From Pseudomonadota bacterium (lineage in GTDB: Bacteria; Pseudomonadota; Alphaproteobacteria; Rhizobiales; Rhizobiaceae), in the NCBI GenBank assembly GCA_023419995.1, contig JAEZXF010000371.1, positions 1 through 9,399 of the forward strand: a DNA stretch of 9,399 nt, given 5' to 3'. This document shows positions 6,770-9,399 of the stretch, in pieces. Under the pieces are notes generated by a model. That model worked only from the letters and a program-made list of their open reading frames with translations. It was not told the DNA's origin and did no database searches. Both the position numbers and the translations under genes were made by a program. Numbering within the stretch: position 1 is the stretch's first letter; each line of letters begins with the position of its first letter.

Positions 6770-8989
6770 ATGGCTGACTACAACAACTTCAAGGTCGAGA
6801 CCGACGCCGACGGCATCGCGCTGGTCACGTGGGACATGCCCGGCCGCTCGATGAACGTCTTCACCGAGGAGGTGATGGGCGAGCTCGACAGGATCGTCGA
6901 CCAGGTCGCTGGCGACGCCGCCATCAAGGGCGCGGTCATCACCTCCGGCAAGGACACCTTCCCCGGCGGCGCCGCCCTCACCATGCTCCAGCGCATGCTC
7001 GGCCAGTTCGCCGCCGAGAGCGCGAAGGACGAGGACAAGGCGATCAGGCTGCTGTTCGACAATGTCGGGCGGATGACCGGCCTGTTCCGCAAGCTCGAGA
7101 CCTGCGGCAAGCCGTGGGTGTCGGCGATCAACGGCACCTGCATGGGCGGCGCGTTCGAGCTGTCGCTCGCCTGCCACGGCCGCGTCGCGGCCGATAGCGA
7201 CAAGGTCAAGATGGCGCTGCCCGAGGTCAAGGTCGGCATCTTCCCGGGCGCCGGCGGCACCCAGCGCGTCCCGCGCCTCGCCGACACGCAGTCCGCGCTG
7301 CAGATGCTCACCTCCGGCCAGAACCTGACGCCCAGGAAGGCGAAGGCGATGAACCTGATCCACGAGATCGCCGAGCCGAAGAAGCTGGTCGCTGCCGCCA
7401 AGGCCATGATCAAGAACGGCCTGAAGCCGGTCCAGCCGTGGGACGAGAAGGGCTTCAAGCTGCCGAGCGGCCCGGTCTACTCGGCCGCGGGCGCCAACCT
7501 GTTCCCGCCGGCGATCGCCATCCTGCGCCGCGAAACCTACGGCAACTACCCCGCGGCCGCCGCGATCCTGAAGTGCGTCTATGAAGGCCTGCTGGTGCCG
7601 TTCGACACGGCCCTGCGCATCGAGCAGCGCTACTTCACCGAGATCCTGCGCTCGACCGAGGCGCGGATGATGATCCGCTCGCTGTTCGTGTCGCTCCAGG
7701 AGCTGAACAAGGGCGCGCGCCGCCCCGAGGGCGTCAAGGAGACGAAGTTCAGGAAGATCGGCGTCGTCGGCGCCGGCTTCATGGGCGCGGGCATCGCCTA
7801 CGTCACGGCCAAGGCCGGCATCCCCGTCGTCCTGCTCGACCGCGACATGCCGGCGGCCGAGAAGGGCAAGGCCCATTCGGCCGGCCTGATGGACGGCGCG
7901 ATCAAGAAGGGCCGCGCCACGGCCGAGGAGAAGGAGAAGCTGCTCTCCCTCATCACGCCGACCGACGACTACGCCCAGCTCGACGGCTGCGACCTCGTCG
8001 TCGAGGCCGTGTTCGAGGATTCGGAGATCAAGAAGAGCGTGACCGAGAAAACGGAAGCCGTCATCAAGCCGGCCGCGGTCTTCGCCTCCAACACCTCGAC
8101 GATCCCGATCACCTCGCTGGCGAAGAACTCGTCGCGCCCGAAGAACTTCGTCGGCATCCACTTCTTCTCGCCGGTCGACAAGATGATGCTGGTCGAGATC
8201 ATCATGGGCAAGAAGACGAGCGACAAGGCGCTGGCCGTGGCGATCGACTATGTCCGCGCCATCAAGAAGACGCCGATCGTGGTCAACGATACGCGCGGCT
8301 TCTATGTCAACCGCTGCGTGCTGCGCTACATGTCGGAAGCCTTCAACATGCTGATCGAGGGCGTGCCGGCGGCGATGATCGAGAACGCGGCCAAGATGGC
8401 CGGCATGCCGGTCGGCCCGCTGGCGCTGACCGACGAGACGGCCATCGACCTCGCCCAGAAGATCATGAAGCAGACCATCCGCGATCTCGGCGAGAAGGCG
8501 GTGGACGCCGACCAGTTCAAGCTGGTCAACACCATGGTCGACACCCATGGCCGCTTCGGCCGCAAGAACGGCAAGGGCTTCTACGACTATCCGGAGAAGC
8601 CGGCCAAGAAGCACCTGTGGCCGGGCCTGAAGGACCTCTACAAGCAGCAGGATGCCGACAGGATCGACGTCGAGGAGCTGAAGCAGCGTTTCCTCGCCAC
8701 CATCGCCCTCGAGGCGGTCCGCGTGATGGAGGAGGGCATCGTCACCGACCCGCGCGAGGCGGATGTCGGCTCGATCCTGGCCTTCGGCTTCGCCCCCTAC
8801 ACGGGCGGCGCGCTCAGCTACATCGACGGCATCGGCGCGGCCGAGTTCGTCAAGCTGGCCAAGAAGCTGCAGAAGAAGTACGGCGCGCAGTTCAAGGCGC
8901 CGAAGCTGCTCCTCGACATGGCCGACAAGGGCCAGGGCTTCTACGAGCGCTTCGACCCCTACGCCGCCAAGGCGAAGGAAGCGGCGTAG
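6770..8989 (+). CDS. fadB: Fused enoyl-CoA hydratase / 3-hydroxyacyl-CoA dehydrogenase (FadB/FadJ-like)
   Basis: A 739-residue multifunctional enzyme for the middle two steps of beta-oxidation. Residues about 1-200 are a crotonase domain with the two expected acids, Glu130 in GGAFELSLA and Glu152 in LPEVKVGIFPGAGG, as needed for hydration of enoyl-CoA. A linker leads to an NAD-binding Rossmann domain starting at about 330, with GAGFMG at 334-339. The dehydrogenase dyad is His464 (GIHFFSPV) and Glu476 (LVEII), twelve residues apart as in E. coli FadB. Two C-terminal dehydrogenase domains follow, roughly 510-610 and 630-735. AAGGAGG nine bases before ATG 6770 is a near-perfect ribosome site. 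The RIME-like elements lie directly before and after the gene, so it may be expressed somewhat apart from the genes upstream; no convincing promoter is seen in that gap. The thiolase partner is the adjacent upstream gene. Confidence 0.95.
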   Translation: MADYNNFKVETDADGIALVTWDMPGRSMNVFTEEVMGELDRIVDQVAGDAAIKGAVITSGKDTFPGGAALTMLQRMLGQFAAESAKDEDKAIRLLFDNVGRMTGLFRKLETCGKPWVSAINGTCMGGAFELSLACHGRVAADSDKVKMALPEVKVGIFPGAGGTQRVPRLADTQSALQMLTSGQNLTPRKAKAMNLIHEIAEPKKLVAAAKAMIKNGLKPVQPWDEKGFKLPSGPVYSAAGANLFPPAIAILRRETYGNYPAAAAILKCVYEGLLVPFDTALRIEQRYFTEILRSTEARMMIRSLFVSLQELNKGARRPEGVKETKFRKIGVVGAGFMGAGIAYVTAKAGIPVVLLDRDMPAAEKGKAHSAGLMDGAIKKGRATAEEKEKLLSLITPTDDYAQLDGCDLVVEAVFEDSEIKKSVTEKTEAVIKPAAVFASNTSTIPITSLAKNSSRPKNFVGIHFFSPVDKMMLVEIIMGKKTSDKALAVAIDYVRAIKKTPIVVNDTRGFYVNRCVLRYMSEAFNMLIEGVPAAMIENAAKMAGMPVGPLALTDETAIDLAQKIMKQTIRDLGEKAVDADQFKLVNTMVDTHGRFGRKNGKGFYDYPEKPAKKHLWPGLKDLYKQQDADRIDVEELKQRFLATIALEAVRVMEEGIVTDPREADVGSILAFGFAPYTGGALSYIDGIGAAEFVKLAKKLQKKYGAQFKAPKLLLDMADKGQGFYERFDPYAAKAKEAA

Positions 8990-9000
8990 ATGACAGCCTT

Positions 9001-9203
9001 CCTCTCCCCGTCCACGGGGAGAGGATGCCGGCAGGCAGGTGAGGGGCAGCGCTTGCTTCGGCAGGCATAGTACCGCCCCTCATCCGGCCCTTCGGGCCAT
9101 GGCTCTCCGCTATGGCTGCGGGCGTTCGTCGCTCGAAAAGCCAGATCGTTGGCTTTTCGTCCGCTCCGCGGACCGGTCCTCACCCCCGTGAACGGGGAGA
9201 AGG
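9001..9203. repeat. RIME-like mosaic palindromic element (copy 2, with insert)
   Basis: The gap after the FadB-like gene is filled by the same repeat words as copy 1 but in opposite order. A hairpin CCTCTCCCCGT / ACGGGGAGAGG (9001-9024) comes first, then GTGAGGGGC, GCCCCTCATCC (9074-9084), GGCCC-TTC-GGGCC (9086-9098), and finally CCCCGT / ACGGGG (9184-9197) with GAGAAGG. In copy 1 the last two modules are directly adjacent; here about 85 bases intervene (9099-9183), carrying two more hairpins. There is no transposase gene. The element ends just before the ribosome site of the thioesterase-like gene. Confidence 0.85.
9134..9159. repeat. Hairpin inside the insert of RIME-like copy 2
   Basis: CGAAAAGCCA (9134-9143) pairs exactly with TGGCTTTTCG (9150-9159) around a six-base loop. 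A second small hairpin, GTCCGC-TCC-GCGGAC, begins where it ends (9159-9173). Both lie in the part of copy 2 that copy 1 lacks. The stem is followed by no T-run, so it is not a clear terminator. Confidence 0.8.
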
Positions 9204-9217
9204 AAAGGGAGACCTTC

Positions 9218-9399
9218 ATGTATGTCTGGCTGCGCCTTGCCCGGATGATCGCGACAGCGCGGTCGCGCGGCCGCTATCGCCTCGGCGAGGAGAGCAGGCT
9301 CAGCTTCCGCTGCCTGCCCACCGACATCGATTCCAACCTCCATCTCAACAATGCCCGCTACATGATGCTGGCCGATGTCGGCCGCATCGACATCTTCGC
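9218..9399 (+). CDS. Hotdog-fold thioesterase family protein, N-terminal part (cut by right edge)
   Basis: The first 60 codons of a gene that runs off the window. ATG 9218 has AAGGGAGA a few bases upstream. After a basic N-terminus (residues 1-21) comes RLSFRCLPTDIDSNLHLNNARYMMLADVGR (residues 27-56). The TDID-N-H-NN-RY pattern is typical of 4-hydroxybenzoyl-CoA-thioesterase-like (hotdog) enzymes, with Asp36 or Asp38 as the likely active-site acid near the NN. Such enzymes hydrolyse acyl-CoA to free acid and CoA. Lying at the end of a beta-oxidation gene group, it may release poorly metabolised acyl groups and recycle CoA, which is inference. Most of the fold lies outside the window, so specificity cannot be judged. 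Confidence 0.75.
   Translation, partial: MYVWLRLARMIATARSRGRYRLGEESRLSFRCLPTDIDSNLHLNNARYMMLADVGRIDIF

Noticed and set aside
6584..9203. The repeat blocks as insertion sequences or a CRISPR array
   Set aside because: There is no transposase frame in either gap, and the repeats are nested palindromic modules rather than regularly spaced direct repeats with unique spacers.

Overview
The window is GC-rich, with G or C at nearly every third codon position, and reads as alphaproteobacterial chromosome. The order Hyphomicrobiales (Rhizobium/Mesorhizobium-like) is most likely. Three things point there: a PodJ-type polarity protein N-terminus, a beta-oxidation cluster beside it in an order I recall from Sinorhizobium meliloti (podJ, acyl-CoA dehydrogenase, thiolase, FadB-like protein), and two mosaic palindromic intergenic elements of the kind called RIME in rhizobia.

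Layout. Positions 1-538 (minus strand) carry the N-terminal 179 codons of a PodJ-like protein that runs off the left edge. Positions 539-981 are a long regulatory gap with a possible CtrA site and a possible promoter. A small LiuR-like MerR-family regulator follows (982-1431, plus strand) and ends at a strong intrinsic terminator (1461-1491). Positions 1492-1811 are a leader region whose main feature is a perfect 11-bp-arm palindrome at 1702-1727, a good candidate operator for the regulator. From 1812 to the right edge all genes are on the plus strand: a large FadE5/DmdC-type acyl-CoA dehydrogenase, a long-chain/isovaleryl-type acyl-CoA dehydrogenase with a TTG start, an OsmC/Ohr-family peroxidase-like protein, a thiolase, a fused enoyl-CoA hydratase/3-hydroxyacyl-CoA dehydrogenase, and the start of a hotdog-fold thioesterase cut by the right edge.

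How it works together. The two dehydrogenases would make enoyl-CoA, the fused protein would hydrate it and oxidise the hydroxyacyl-CoA, the thiolase would release acetyl-CoA, and the thioesterase could release stalled acyl groups. That is a complete beta-oxidation spiral in one transcription direction. The gaps within the group 1812-6573 are 84, 13 and 30 nt. The gaps before the FadB-like gene and the thioesterase are about 200 nt, and each is filled by a RIME-like element. The regulator and palindrome suggest control by an acyl-CoA-type signal, which is inference.

I see no sign of a wholly new system. The points most worth checking are the palindrome-regulator pairing, the OsmC gene inside a fatty-acid operon, and the paired RIME-like elements flanking the FadB-like gene, one of which carries an extra insert.
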